Below are positions 43,091-51,460 of a DNA stretch of 64,000 nt, one piece after another. This DNA comes from JAPWJZ01 sp965279315 (lineage in GTDB: Bacteria; Pseudomonadota; Alphaproteobacteria; Micavibrionales; UBA2020), in assembly GCA_965279315.1 (NCBI GenBank), contig OZ257145.1:2728001-2792000 (forward strand), in the 5' to 3' direction. How positions within the stretch are numbered: position 1 is the stretch's first letter; each line of letters begins with the position of its first letter. Under the pieces are notes generated by a model. That model was not told the origin of the DNA, did no database searches, and saw only the letters and a list, made by a program, of their open reading frames with translations. A program made the translations under genes and the position numbers.

Positions 43091-44401
43091 ATGTCCGACC
43101 AGAAAATCCACAAACCGAAAGCAATCAGCGGCTTCCCCGAATGGCTGCCGGAATACCGTGCGGTGGAGCTGGAATGGATGGACAAGATCCGCAAGGTTTT
43201 CGAAAGCTACGGTTTCTGCAACATCGAAACCCCGTCGGTCGAGGAGATTGACGCGCTGCTGGCGAAAGGCGGCGATACCGAAAAAGAAATTTATACGCTC
43301 AACCGCCTCCATGCGGAAGAGGGTGACAAGGAGGCCCGTCTTGCGCTGCATTTCGATCTGACCGTACCGATGGCGCGGTACGTGGCGCAGCATTTCGGCA
43401 ACCTCAGCTTCCCGTTCAAGCGTTACCAGATGCAGAAATCCTGGCGCGGTGAACGCCCGCAAAAGGGCCGCTACCGCGAATTCTACCAATGCGATATCGA
43501 CGTCGTGAATATCGACGACCTGCCGCTGCATTTCGATGCCGAACTGCCCGCGGTGTTGTTCGAGGCCTATCAGGCGCTCGACATTCCGCCCGTGGAGCTG
43601 CGCATCAGCAACCGCAAGATCATCATGGGTTTCCTCGCCGGTCTTGGCATCAACGAGCCGGGCGTGATCACGCGCACGCTCGACAAGCTGGATAAAGTCG
43701 GCGCGGAGGGGGTTTTGAAAATGCTGGCTGCGGCTGGCGTTCCCGTAGACATCGCGCAAAAGGCGCTGGCATTCGTGAACATCAAGACGCCTGATTCAGG
43801 CTTCGCTGAACAGGTAAAATCGCTGGGCGTCACGTCCGATCTGCTGACCGAAGGATTAAATGAACTCACCTTCGTCACCGATAACCTGAAACACCTGCCC
43901 AAGGGCGGCGTGATTGCCGATCTCGGTATTATTCGCGGGCTGGATTATTATACGGGCACCGTCGTGGAGGCACGCTTTCGCGAAGGCAACCCGATGGCGA
44001 TCGGCGGCGGCGGGCGCTATGACGATCTTGCCAGTTCCTTCATCAACCAGAAACTGCCGGGCATCGGCGTTTCCATCGGCCTCACCCGTTTGTTCGGTCT
44101 GCTGATGGATCAGGGCGCGATCAAGCCCGGGCAAAAAGCGCCGACGCAGGTGCTGGTCGTGCTGCCGGAGGAATCGCGCCGCGCGGAAGTATCGGCAACG
44201 ACGCAAACGCTGCGCGCCAAGGGCCTGAACGTGGAGATGTATCACCGGGACGCCAAGATCAAGACGCAGCTGGCCTATGCCGAGAAAAAGGGGATTCCCT
44301 ATGTCTGGTTCCCGCCCTTCAAGGACGGTCAGCCACACGAGGTCAAGAATATGTTAAACGGGGAGCAGTCACAGGCGGATGCAGCCGTCTGGAAGCCTTA
44401 A
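43091..44401 (+). CDS. hisS: Histidyl-tRNA synthetase
   Basis: Class II synthetase of 436 residues that charges tRNA-His. Motif 2 is WRGERPQKGRYREFYQCDID, and the histidine-binding motifs are IRGLDYYTGTVVEA and the C-terminal GGGGRYDDL. The LHFDLTVPMARYVAQH segment is the FDLTVP variant seen in eukaryote-like bacterial HisRS rather than the E. coli LRPEGTA form. A C-terminal anticodon-binding domain is present (VLVVLPEESRRAEVS). The ATG follows the repeat element by 13 bases, so its promoter or leader probably includes it. Confidence 0.93.
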   Translation: MSDQKIHKPKAISGFPEWLPEYRAVELEWMDKIRKVFESYGFCNIETPSVEEIDALLAKGGDTEKEIYTLNRLHAEEGDKEARLALHFDLTVPMARYVAQHFGNLSFPFKRYQMQKSWRGERPQKGRYREFYQCDIDVVNIDDLPLHFDAELPAVLFEAYQALDIPPVELRISNRKIIMGFLAGLGINEPGVITRTLDKLDKVGAEGVLKMLAAAGVPVDIAQKALAFVNIKTPDSGFAEQVKSLGVTSDLLTEGLNELTFVTDNLKHLPKGGVIADLGIIRGLDYYTGTVVEARFREGNPMAIGGGGRYDDLASSFINQKLPGIGVSIGLTRLFGLLMDQGAIKPGQKAPTQVLVVLPEESRRAEVSATTQTLRAKGLNVEMYHRDAKIKTQLAYAEKKGIPYVWFPPFKDGQPHEVKNMLNGEQSQADAAVWKP

Positions 44402-44466
44402 AGCAGTCACTCCTCTTTTACTTTCGCTATGCTAATATAATGATATTGCTGTAGGGGAATTTCGCC

Positions 44467-45081
44467 ATGAACCGTTTTGCCAAGCTGACCATTTACGCGA
44501 CGTTTTTTGCCGCATGCCTTTACGGGCTGATGGCTGGCCGCAGCTACGCCTTCATCGACAAAGGCACCTACACCTACATCCACAACGAAGCGGAATACAG
44601 CATCGACCTGCCCGATGCGCCTGTCGGTATCACCATTTGGGCCGACCAGAAAGACCCGATCCCCTTCCTTGAAAACCCGCCCAAATTCGGCGCCATCGGC
44701 GAAATCGCGCGCGTGCGCCGCGTCGATATCGACACCGGCGACACCTATGAAGTAGAAATCACCTTCCTGAAGGCGGAACGCGACTTCCTGCTGTCGATGA
44801 CAGAAGAACGCATGAAGGAAGAACTGGAAAAAGTCTACAAGGATATCAGCCTCGACAACAAGCAGGAGACGTTTTCAGCGGGCTCCGACACGCTGAAATG
44901 GGCGACGCTGACCGGTTTTACGGTCGATGAAAACAACAACCTGATGTTCAATTCCGCGCATTACATCATGGGCCTGCAAAGCATCATGATCGTCAAGTCG
45001 CGCTATAACGTCGAGAACAAGAAATTCCAAGGCTATTACGATGCTATGGCGAAATCAATCAAGTACGAAGGCCTGAAGTAA
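44467..45081 (+). CDS. Secreted hypothetical protein (204 aa)
   Basis: TAGGGGAA precedes ATG 44467. A signal peptide covers about residues 1-28 (LTIYATFFAACLYGLMAGRSYA). The mature domain is a mix of strands and helices (YSIDLPDAPVGITIWADQ, VEITFLKAERDFLLS, WATLTGFTVDENNNLMFNS) and has no cysteine. No family is recognised. Its end overlaps the sufE gene, which is convergent, by 23 bases. Confidence 0.6.
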   Translation: MNRFAKLTIYATFFAACLYGLMAGRSYAFIDKGTYTYIHNEAEYSIDLPDAPVGITIWADQKDPIPFLENPPKFGAIGEIARVRRVDIDTGDTYEVEITFLKAERDFLLSMTEERMKEELEKVYKDISLDNKQETFSAGSDTLKWATLTGFTVDENNNLMFNSAHYIMGLQSIMIVKSRYNVENKKFQGYYDAMAKSIKYEGLK

Positions 45082-45466
45082 ACGCCGTCACCGCCTCGAC
45101 CATCGAGAAAAACCCGTTGCGCCGGTTCGGGCTCAAATGCTGGTCGAGCCCCAGCTGCGAGAATGTCGCCGCCACGTCCAGCGCCTGAATCTCCTCTTTC
45201 GTCCGGCCTTCAAAAATCGCCACCAACACGGCGATCAGCCCCTTGACGATCTGGGCATCGCTGTCGGCGCGCATGGTCAACCGCCCCTGCCCGTCCCAGC
45301 CCATCACCAGCCAGACCTGGCTCATGCAGCCGCGGACCTTGGAATGCTCGGTTTTCAGGGATTCGTCCATCACCGGCAGGTCATTGCCGAGGCCGATCAG
45401 GTATTTGTACCTGTCCTCCCAGTCGTCCAGCGCGTCAAAGTTATCCACAAGGTCTTCTATAGACAT
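45059..45466 (-). CDS. sufE: SufE-family cysteine desulfurase activator
   Basis: Accepts persulfide sulfur from a SufS-type desulfurase for Fe-S cluster assembly. The 135 residues fit. Diagnostic elements are DWEDRYKYLIGLGNDLP, the acceptor Cys in VRGCMSQVWL, GLIAVLVAIFEGRTKEEI and LSPNRRNGFFSMVEAV. The related CsdE has the same motifs, so the exact partner is not certain. No other suf gene is in the window. Confidence 0.93.
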   Translation of the reverse strand: MSIEDLVDNFDALDDWEDRYKYLIGLGNDLPVMDESLKTEHSKVRGCMSQVWLVMGWDGQGRLTMRADSDAQIVKGLIAVLVAIFEGRTKEEIQALDVAATFSQLGLDQHLSPNRRNGFFSMVEAVTAFTSGLRT

Positions 45467-45580
45467 ATTCCGGCTAAGCCTTTATTAATCCTATCCAGTG
45501 TTAAAATAGGGTGAAAATGGCAGGAATGCCATAGTAAAGCGTTTATCCACAACCAGACTTAAATCATTGATCAAACACGG

Positions 45581-45610
45581 TTGGCAAACAGCGAACAGGT
45601 GTTCTATCTT
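45581..45610 (+). promoter_or_regulatory. Candidate clpX promoter
   Basis: TTGGCA (45581-45586), an 18-base spacer and TATCTT (45605-45610) lie 54 bases before clpX. A perfect ATGGCA-GGAA-TGCCAT inverted repeat (45517-45532) and a TTATCCACA DnaA-box-like site (45543-45551) lie upstream in the same divergent sufE/clpX region. Confidence 0.4.
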
Positions 45611-45663
45611 AGGGGATATAAGGGTCGCCAAACGGCCCATTCAGGTAAAGAAGGGAATATAGG

Positions 45664-47001
45664 ATGAGCAGCAAGACCGGGTCTTCCACCACGGATTCCA
45701 AGAACACGCTGTACTGCTCCTTCTGCGGCAAGAGCCAGCATGAAGTGCGCAAGCTGATCGCGGGCCCCAACGTATTCATTTGCAATGAATGCGTCGAGCT
45801 CTGCATGGACATCATCCAGGAAGAGGACAAGACCCAGCTGGTGAAATCCGGCAAGGGAATCCCCACGCCGAAAGAAATCAAGGCCGTGCTGGACGACTAC
45901 GTCATCGGCCAGGACCGCGCGAAACGCGTCCTGTCGGTTGCCGTGCACAACCATTACAAGCGCATCGATGAAGGCCTGATGAAGGGCTCGGAAGTCGAAC
46001 TGTCGAAATCGAACATCCTGCTGATCGGCCCGACGGGCTCCGGCAAAACGCTGCTCGCGCAGACGCTCGCCCGCATCCTCGACGTACCCTTCACGATGAC
46101 CGACGCAACGACGCTGACCGAAGCCGGTTACGTCGGTGAAGACGTCGAGAACATCGTGCTGAAACTGCTGCAGGCTTGCGATTACAACATCGAACGCGCG
46201 CAACGCGGCATCGTGTATATCGACGAAGTTGATAAAATCTCCCGCAAGTCGGACAACCCCTCCATCACCCGCGACGTGTCGGGCGAGGGCGTCCAGCAGG
46301 CGCTGCTGAAACTGATGGAAGGCACGCTTGCTTCTGTGCCCCCGCAGGGTGGCCGTAAACATCCGCAGCAGGAATTCCTGCAAGTGGATACGACGAACAT
46401 CCTGTTCATCTGCGGTGGCGCGTTCGCGGGCCTCGACAAGATCATCTCCAAACGCGGCCGCGTCAGCTCGATGGGCTTCGGCGCGAAAGTGGAAGGCCCG
46501 GACGAACGCCGTGCCGGTGAGGTCCTGCGCGAACTGCAGACGGAAGACTTGCTGCGCTTCGGCCTGATCCCGGAATTCATCGGCCGCCTGCCCGTGCTGG
46601 CGACCCTTGACGACCTCGACATTCCGGCACTGGTGAAAATCCTGTCCGAGCCGAAAAACGCGATGACCAAACAGTATGCCCGCCTGTTCGATATCGAAGG
46701 CGTGAAACTGACCTTCCAGCCCGACTCGCTGGAAGAAGTCGCGAAGAAGGCGATTGAACGCAACACCGGTGCGCGCGGCCTGCGCTCCATCCTTGAAAAC
46801 CTGCTGCTCGACACCATGTTCGAGCTGCCGGGCCTTGAAGGCGCGGAAGAAGTCATCGTGAAGGCAGAGAACGTGCGCGACAGCACTCCCCCCATGATCG
46901 TCTATTCCGAGAAGAAGAAAAAAGAAGCCAAGGAAAAAGAAAAAGAGAAGGAAAAGGAAAGCAAGAAGAAGAAAGAGGACGACGAGGCTGCTTCGGCGTA
47001 A
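45664..47001 (+). CDS. clpX: ATP-dependent Clp protease ATP-binding subunit ClpX
   Basis: AAA+ unfoldase that feeds substrates to ClpP. The N-terminal zinc-binding domain has YCSFCGKSQHEVRK and ICNECVELC. Walker A is GPTGSGKT, pore loops are GYVGED and RKSDNPSITRDVSGEGVQQ, and the ARG finger region follows. The C-terminus is unusual: the normal domain is extended by about 30 residues of almost pure Lys and Glu (KEKEKEKEKESKKKK) then DDEAASA. clpP is not in the window. A strong terminator follows. Confidence 0.96.
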   Translation: MSSKTGSSTTDSKNTLYCSFCGKSQHEVRKLIAGPNVFICNECVELCMDIIQEEDKTQLVKSGKGIPTPKEIKAVLDDYVIGQDRAKRVLSVAVHNHYKRIDEGLMKGSEVELSKSNILLIGPTGSGKTLLAQTLARILDVPFTMTDATTLTEAGYVGEDVENIVLKLLQACDYNIERAQRGIVYIDEVDKISRKSDNPSITRDVSGEGVQQALLKLMEGTLASVPPQGGRKHPQQEFLQVDTTNILFICGGAFAGLDKIISKRGRVSSMGFGAKVEGPDERRAGEVLRELQTEDLLRFGLIPEFIGRLPVLATLDDLDIPALVKILSEPKNAMTKQYARLFDIEGVKLTFQPDSLEEVAKKAIERNTGARGLRSILENLLLDTMFELPGLEGAEEVIVKAENVRDSTPPMIVYSEKKKKEAKEKEKEKEKESKKKKEDDEAASA

Positions 47002-47023
47002 TTGCTTCTCCCTTCCAAAGATC

Positions 47024-47053
47024 AAAGGCCGCCCCGCAAGGAGCGGCCTTTTT
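47024..47053 (+). terminator. Rho-independent terminator after clpX
   Basis: AAAGGCCGC pairs with GCGGCCTTT around a short CCCGCAAGGA loop region, followed by TTTTT. It is 22 bases after the clpX stop. Confidence 0.9.
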
Positions 47054-47065
47054 CTTTACTGCTCC

Positions 47066-47088
47066 GCACAAATCACAACAATTTGTGC
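47066..47088 (+). promoter_or_regulatory. Inverted-repeat operator upstream of an ankyrin gene
   Basis: GCACAAAT (47066-47073) and ATTTGTGC (47081-47088) are perfect inverted repeats with a seven-base spacer. They end two bases before the -35 box at 47091, a position suited to an activator that touches RNA polymerase. Confidence 0.55.
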
Positions 47089-47090
47089 AA

Positions 47091-47119
47091 TTGACATTTA
47101 TGACAATAGTCACTATAGT
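47091..47119 (+). promoter_or_regulatory. Strong sigma-70 promoter for the 47252 ankyrin gene
   Basis: TTGACA (47091-47096), a 17-base spacer and TATAGT (47114-47119), a five of six match. It leaves a leader of about 125 bases before ATG 47252. Confidence 0.7.
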
Positions 47120-47251
47120 CAGCTATTCGGTGAACGGAAATCCGTCATCAAAATACAATCACCCGACCTGCACAGTTTCGCCCTGTCCGCCCCGCTTTGC
47201 CGTGTGCGGGCAATAAAACGGGCCTAAACGACAGGCATAATGGAGGACATG

Positions 47252-47629
47252 ATGAAACCAGAATTCAAGAAATGCGCCGAAAACGACACCCCGCTGCTGA
47301 CCGCCCTGCGCAAGGGCCATGACGAAGCGGCGATCCTGCTGCTGGATGCGGGCGCGAACCCGAATGCCGTAAACAACAAAGGCCAGACCCCACTGATGCT
47401 GGCGGTCGATAACGCCGATCCCATCATGGTCGATAAGCTGCTGCGCGCGGGCGCATTGATCGACAACCCGCAGGTCGCCAACAGCCGCCAGAACCTGTTT
47501 ACGCTGGCCAAAGGCTGGCACAACACCGACGCGGAAACCGAAGAAAAATTCGCATCGATCCGCGAACTCCTCGACCGCGCATCGCCCGCACAAGTGACGT
47601 CATTTCCTGTGCAACCGCTTAAACTGTAA
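47252..47629 (+). CDS. Small ankyrin-repeat protein (125 aa)
   Basis: GGAGGA lies five bases before ATG 47252; ATGs at 47249 and 47240 are alternatives. Two to three ankyrin repeats are visible: PLLTALRKGHDEAAILLLDA followed by GANPNAVNNKGQTPLMLAVD, then MVDKLLRAGALIDN. A short helical C-terminus follows. No signal peptide is present. It has its own strong promoter with an adjacent inverted repeat, which suggests regulated expression. Confidence 0.8.
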   Translation: MKPEFKKCAENDTPLLTALRKGHDEAAILLLDAGANPNAVNNKGQTPLMLAVDNADPIMVDKLLRAGALIDNPQVANSRQNLFTLAKGWHNTDAETEEKFASIRELLDRASPAQVTSFPVQPLKL

Positions 47630-47656
47630 GCGACGCGCAAGACGAAAAAAGAAAAA

Positions 47657-47690
47657 CCCCGCCGCATAAAAATGCCGGCGGGGCTCTTCT
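47657..47690. terminator. Terminator between an ankyrin gene and a microprotein gene
   Basis: CCCCGCCG pairs with CGGCGGGG (with a one-base bulge) around CATAAAAATGC, and AAAAA precedes while CTCTTCTTT follows. It can serve the ankyrin gene and, read from the other strand with its A-run as T-run, the microprotein gene. Confidence 0.65.
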
Positions 47691-47703
47691 TTGCTACGAA
47701 GAT

Positions 47704-47778
47704 TTAAGGCTTCGGTGCTGCCGGCTTGGGCGCTTTGGGCGCTTGTTGCGTGGGCTTTTGTTGGGTAGGACCAGCCAT
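47704..47778 (-). CDS. 24-residue Pro/Gln/Lys/Ala microprotein
   Basis: The frame from ATG (47776-47778) to TAA (47704-47706) is preceded by a perfect AAGGAGG at seven-base spacing, the strongest ribosome-binding site in this part of the window. The peptide begins MAGPTQQKPTQQ and continues with AP/KP repeats; it has no hydrophobic segment and is likely disordered. A terminator-like hairpin lies just downstream. No homology can be judged by eye. The combination of perfect RBS, terminator and low-complexity coding suggests a real expressed microprotein. Confidence 0.5.
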   Translation of the reverse strand: MAGPTQQKPTQQAPKAPKPAAPKP

Positions 47779-47879
47779 TGTAATGCCTCCTTGGTTTTTT
47801 GTTTTGTGTAAGCCTATTCAGGCTACGCCCGCCCCGATGCGCGGCTACAAAAACTTTCGTCGGTACAGGAGGTCAAGAA

Positions 47880-48611
47880 TTACACGCCTGAAATCTTTGC
47901 GATTATTATCGCGACGATTTTTGCATAATCGTTTTTCCGCTGCGCTGAGAACGATTGATCCGAGGTGAGTCGTGCAAAAGCGACTCCGGCGGCGTCGAGC
48001 CCCGCCGCATAAACAATCTTCTGCCCGTTATAGGTCGCGACATATTCCTCGGTCGTGCGGATACAGGCCGCCGCAAAATCGTAATGCCAGATAAATGCCT
48101 CAACCGCCTTCACGCGCCCCATCGCGGCGGCGGCCGTCACAGGCGTCCAGCCACTGGCATTGGCAACATCGGGCTTCATCCCCGCCTCCACCGCCTGCCG
48201 CAATTGTTCTTCGATCTCGTCATCGCGCGACCACTTCGCCATGTATTGCGCGAGCGTGGAGCCGTGCGATCCGGAGCGTTCATTCAGCCCCTTCCCGCGC
48301 TTCATCAACGCCTGTTCCAGCCAGTGATTGGTGAGCAGCCGCCCCGTCACAGGCGCATTCGCCGCAGAGACATTGAACGGCGTATCGCCCGCACTGTTGG
48401 CTTGATGCGGATCGGCACCCGCCTGCAATAGCATGTTGACGATATCCTCGACATCATGCCCCGCACTCTCCGCCGCCGCCGCGTAATGCAGCACCGTCCA
48501 GCCCTTTTCATCCGCCGCATTCACATCCTCCGGCGACATGGCGAGCCAGTCGCCGACAGCGTGGAATTGGCGGCTTGAGGCTTTGGCCAAAATTTCAGGT
48601 CGAGAGATCAA
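47880..48611 (-). CDS. Ankyrin-repeat protein (243 aa)
   Basis: The N-terminal part has ankyrin units DEKGWTVLHYAAAAES, VNMLLQAGADPHQANSAGD and a second block near ASGWTPVTAAAAMGRVKAV. The last ~75 residues diverge from ankyrin and hold FIWHYDFAAACIRTTEEY. No signal peptide or membrane segment is seen. The gene starts just before the repeat element at 48626 and converges on the 125-residue ankyrin gene, with the microprotein between them. Confidence 0.78.
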   Translation of the reverse strand: MISRPEILAKASSRQFHAVGDWLAMSPEDVNAADEKGWTVLHYAAAAESAGHDVEDIVNMLLQAGADPHQANSAGDTPFNVSAANAPVTGRLLTNHWLEQALMKRGKGLNERSGSHGSTLAQYMAKWSRDDEIEEQLRQAVEAGMKPDVANASGWTPVTAAAAMGRVKAVEAFIWHYDFAAACIRTTEEYVATYNGQKIVYAAGLDAAGVAFARLTSDQSFSAQRKNDYAKIVAIIIAKISGV

Positions 48612-48625
48612 GCAAACACCAAATC

Positions 48626-48726
48626 TGTCATGCCAGCGAAGGCTGGCATCTCCCTATCATAACAACGGTGCTGTGGCACAGACAGCCGTTATAAATTTGG
48701 AGATGCCAGCCTACGCTGGCATGACG
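48626..48726. repeat. REPIN-like inverted element, locus B
   Basis: TGTCATGCCAGC-GAAGGCTGGCATCTC (48626-48652) and the inverted unit GAGATGCCAGCC-TACGCTGGCATGACG (48700-48726) flank a 47-base spacer that can fold through AACGG/CCGTT. The first unit is an exact reverse complement of 43051-43077, and the second differs from that by two bases. The architecture and length (101 bases) match locus A. Confidence 0.85.
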
Positions 48727-48732
48727 ACGTTA

Positions 48733-50082
48733 TTACACGTTCAGCAACAAGTTCTCCCGCTCCCATGACGAGATCACGGTGTTATAGACCTTGTATTCCG
48801 CTTCCTTGATCGCGACGTAGGTTTTCACGAAGCGTTCGCCGAGCAGGTTGGAGAGCGGCTTGCAGGATTTGAATTTTTTCAGCGCGTCGGTGAGCGAACC
48901 GGGAAGCGTGTGGCCTTTTTTATAGGCGCTGCCCTTGATCTGTTCCGACGGCTCGATTTCCTCGATCAGACCCAGCAGGCCGCAGGCGAGCGTGGAGGCG
49001 ATGACGAGGTAAGGGTTGCCATCGGCGCCCGGCAGGCGGTTTTCGACGCGGCGGTTTTCAGGCTTCGAGACAGGAATGCGCAAGCCCGCGGTGCGGTTGT
49101 CGAGGCCCCATTCGACGTTGATGGGGCTGTCGGTTTCCTTGTGCCCGAAGCGGCGGTACGAATTCACGTTCGGCGCAAACAGCGGAATCGCGTAAGGCAG
49201 GTAACGCTGCAAGCCGCCGATGTAATGGCGCAGGAAGGCGCTGTCCGCGCCGCTGTCGGTTGCAAACAGGTTCTTGCCGGTTTTCTTGCTGACGACCGAC
49301 TGGTGGATGTGCATCGCGGAGCCCGGTTCCGTCTGCATCGGCTGCGCCATGAAGGTCGCATAGACGCCGTGACGGATCGCGACTTCGCGCGAGGTGCGCT
49401 TGAACAAAAACGCCTGGTCGGCTGCTTCCACGGGGTCGCCGTGGTTGAAGTTGACCTCGATCTGCGCTGCGCCCGCTTCGTGCGACAGCGTATCGATGTC
49501 GATGTTCTGCTTTTCGCAGTAATCATAGACGTCTTCAAACACGGGATCGAATTCGTTGACGGCGTCGATGCCGTAGGCCTGACGCCCGATTTCCTGACGA
49601 CCGGTGCGGCCGACGGGCGGCTGCAGGGGAATGTCGGGATCTGTGTTGACGGCGACAAGGTAGAATTCAAGCTCGGGCGCCACAACCGGCTGCCAGCCGC
49701 GTTTGTCGTACTCCTTCACGATCATTTTGAGCAATTGGCGTGACGACAGCGGCACGGGGGTATCGTCGGAATAGAACGCGTCGCAGATGATCTGGGCGGT
49801 CGGTTCCTGATACCAGGGGACGAAACGGACGGTCGCCTCGTCGGGGGTCAGGTAGACATCGCCATAGGTCGGGCTGATATGCTCGTCGAGGTCATCGGGG
49901 TAATTGCCCGTGACGGTCTGGGCAAACACTGATTCCGGCAAGGGCATGCCGCGTTCGCGCAAAATGCGGAGCAGCTTGTCGGCGGGGATAATCTTGCCGC
50001 GCGCGATGCCGGCCATGTCGGGGACAAGGCATTCCACCTCGGTAATCTTGTGTTCCCGGATGAATTCTTCTAGCTTGTCCAT
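48733..50082 (-). CDS. Glutamine-synthetase-family ligase, likely gamma-glutamylputrescine synthetase (PuuA-like)
   Basis: The 449 residues show the GS catalytic fold: VVAPELEFYLV with metal-binding Glu, GAAQIEVNFNHGDPVEAAD, SAMHIHQSV with the catalytic His, and ENRRVENRLPGADGNPYLV. The lack of a glnA-type adenylylation Tyr site, and the divergent FAD oxidase next door, fit the polyamine type that couples glutamate to putrescine. AGGAG precedes the ATG. The stop lies six bases from the repeat element. The exact amine substrate is inferred. Confidence 0.85.
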   Translation of the reverse strand: MDKLEEFIREHKITEVECLVPDMAGIARGKIIPADKLLRILRERGMPLPESVFAQTVTGNYPDDLDEHISPTYGDVYLTPDEATVRFVPWYQEPTAQIICDAFYSDDTPVPLSSRQLLKMIVKEYDKRGWQPVVAPELEFYLVAVNTDPDIPLQPPVGRTGRQEIGRQAYGIDAVNEFDPVFEDVYDYCEKQNIDIDTLSHEAGAAQIEVNFNHGDPVEAADQAFLFKRTSREVAIRHGVYATFMAQPMQTEPGSAMHIHQSVVSKKTGKNLFATDSGADSAFLRHYIGGLQRYLPYAIPLFAPNVNSYRRFGHKETDSPINVEWGLDNRTAGLRIPVSKPENRRVENRLPGADGNPYLVIASTLACGLLGLIEEIEPSEQIKGSAYKKGHTLPGSLTDALKKFKSCKPLSNLLGERFVKTYVAIKEAEYKVYNTVISSWERENLLLNV

Positions 50083-50108
50083 GAAAGGCTCCTGTAGGTT
50101 ACATAATT

Positions 50109-51407
50109 TTGAGCAACATCGCCGATAATTCCGCCCGTTTTCGCACCGTTTGGTATCAAATATCGGCGAATGCGTATGCCGCGACTCTAGGTTCTCTGCA
50201 AGAGGCCGTCAACTGCGATATTTGTGTAATCGGAGGCGGTTTTTCGGGACTTTCAGCCGCTTTTGAGCTCAGTTTACGCGGATTTTCCGTGATTATTCTG
50301 GAAAGCGACAAAATCGCCCATTCTGCCTCCGGTAAAAACGGCGGCCAGATGCAGCGAGGCTTCCCGAAATCACCCAAATACCTGATCGAAAAGTACGGCA
50401 AAGCAGATGCAAAGCTGATGAGCGATGTCACGGTCGAGGGTATCGGCCTGATCAAACAGCGCATCGCCGACTTTAATATAGACTGCGCGTTCAAGCCGGG
50501 CGTGCTGGTCACGGCCTATACATCCGGCCAATTGAGCGACCTGAAAGACGACAGCGCAGGTTGGGCGGAACTTGGTTATCCCGAAATGCGCATCCTCGAT
50601 GCCGCTGAAACCCAAAGTATTGTTCATGTACCACAATATATAGGCGGGCAGCTGGACGAGGTTGGCGGGCATTTCCACCCCTATAATTATGCGCAGGGCC
50701 TCGCCCGCGCCGCCGCCGCCAAAGGCTGCCGTATATATGAAGACAGCCGCGCAATCGAGATTATCTACGGTGACACGCCGAAGGTGCGCACGGCCAAGGG
50801 CGAAGTAACCGCGAAATACGTCATCCTCGGCGGCGCGATCAAGGCGAAGGGTACGGAGGCGCTCACCCGCCGCTCCATCACCGCCGCCGCGCATGTGATT
50901 GCAACCGAACCGCTGACGCAAGAATTGGCAAACAGCATCATGAGCCGCAAAGTGGCGGTATCCGATGCACGCTTCATCATGGATTATTATCGCCTGTCCG
51001 AAGACAACCGGCTGCTGTTCGGCGGCAATTGCAATTACAGCGATATGGACATGCCGGGCGAGGACAGGCGGTTGCGCGACCGGATGCTGAAAATCTTCCC
51101 GCAACTGGCGAACACCAAAATCGATCATTGCTGGTACGGCCCGCTGGAATTCACCATCAACCGCCTGCCCGGCCTCGGGCGGCTGTCGAAGAACGTGTAT
51201 TATGCACATGGCTTCGGCGGTCAGGGCGTGGTGGCCACAAACATCCTCGGCAAAGTGGTGGCGGAGGCTGTGGCAGGACAGGCGGAACGCTTCGATGTCT
51301 TTGCCCGCGTCAAACATCAGGATTTCCCGGGTGGAAACCTGTTGAAACGTCCCGTTTTCGTGGCGGGCATGAGCTGGTACCGCCTGCGCGATATGCTTGC
51401 GAATTAG
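50109..51407 (+). CDS. FAD-dependent amine oxidase, likely gamma-glutamylputrescine oxidase (PuuB-like)
   Basis: The start is TTG 50109, supported by the SARFRTVWYQISANAY N-terminus typical of the family. CDICVIGGGFSGLSAAFELS is the FAD-binding Rossmann motif, and HSASGKNGGQMQRGF plus the C-terminal YYAHGFGGQGVVATNILGK are family blocks. It would oxidise gamma-glutamylputrescine, the product of the divergent ligase 26 bases away. The two genes are a putrescine-utilisation pair without the downstream puuC and puuD in this window. Confidence 0.85.
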   Translation: MSNIADNSARFRTVWYQISANAYAATLGSLQEAVNCDICVIGGGFSGLSAAFELSLRGFSVIILESDKIAHSASGKNGGQMQRGFPKSPKYLIEKYGKADAKLMSDVTVEGIGLIKQRIADFNIDCAFKPGVLVTAYTSGQLSDLKDDSAGWAELGYPEMRILDAAETQSIVHVPQYIGGQLDEVGGHFHPYNYAQGLARAAAAKGCRIYEDSRAIEIIYGDTPKVRTAKGEVTAKYVILGGAIKAKGTEALTRRSITAAAHVIATEPLTQELANSIMSRKVAVSDARFIMDYYRLSEDNRLLFGGNCNYSDMDMPGEDRRLRDRMLKIFPQLANTKIDHCWYGPLEFTINRLPGLGRLSKNVYYAHGFGGQGVVATNILGKVVAEAVAGQAERFDVFARVKHQDFPGGNLLKRPVFVAGMSWYRLRDMLAN

Positions 51408-51460
51408 GCATTAATTTTCTTTTTACTTTTCAAGGGTATTTTGGTGATAAGGGGAAAACC

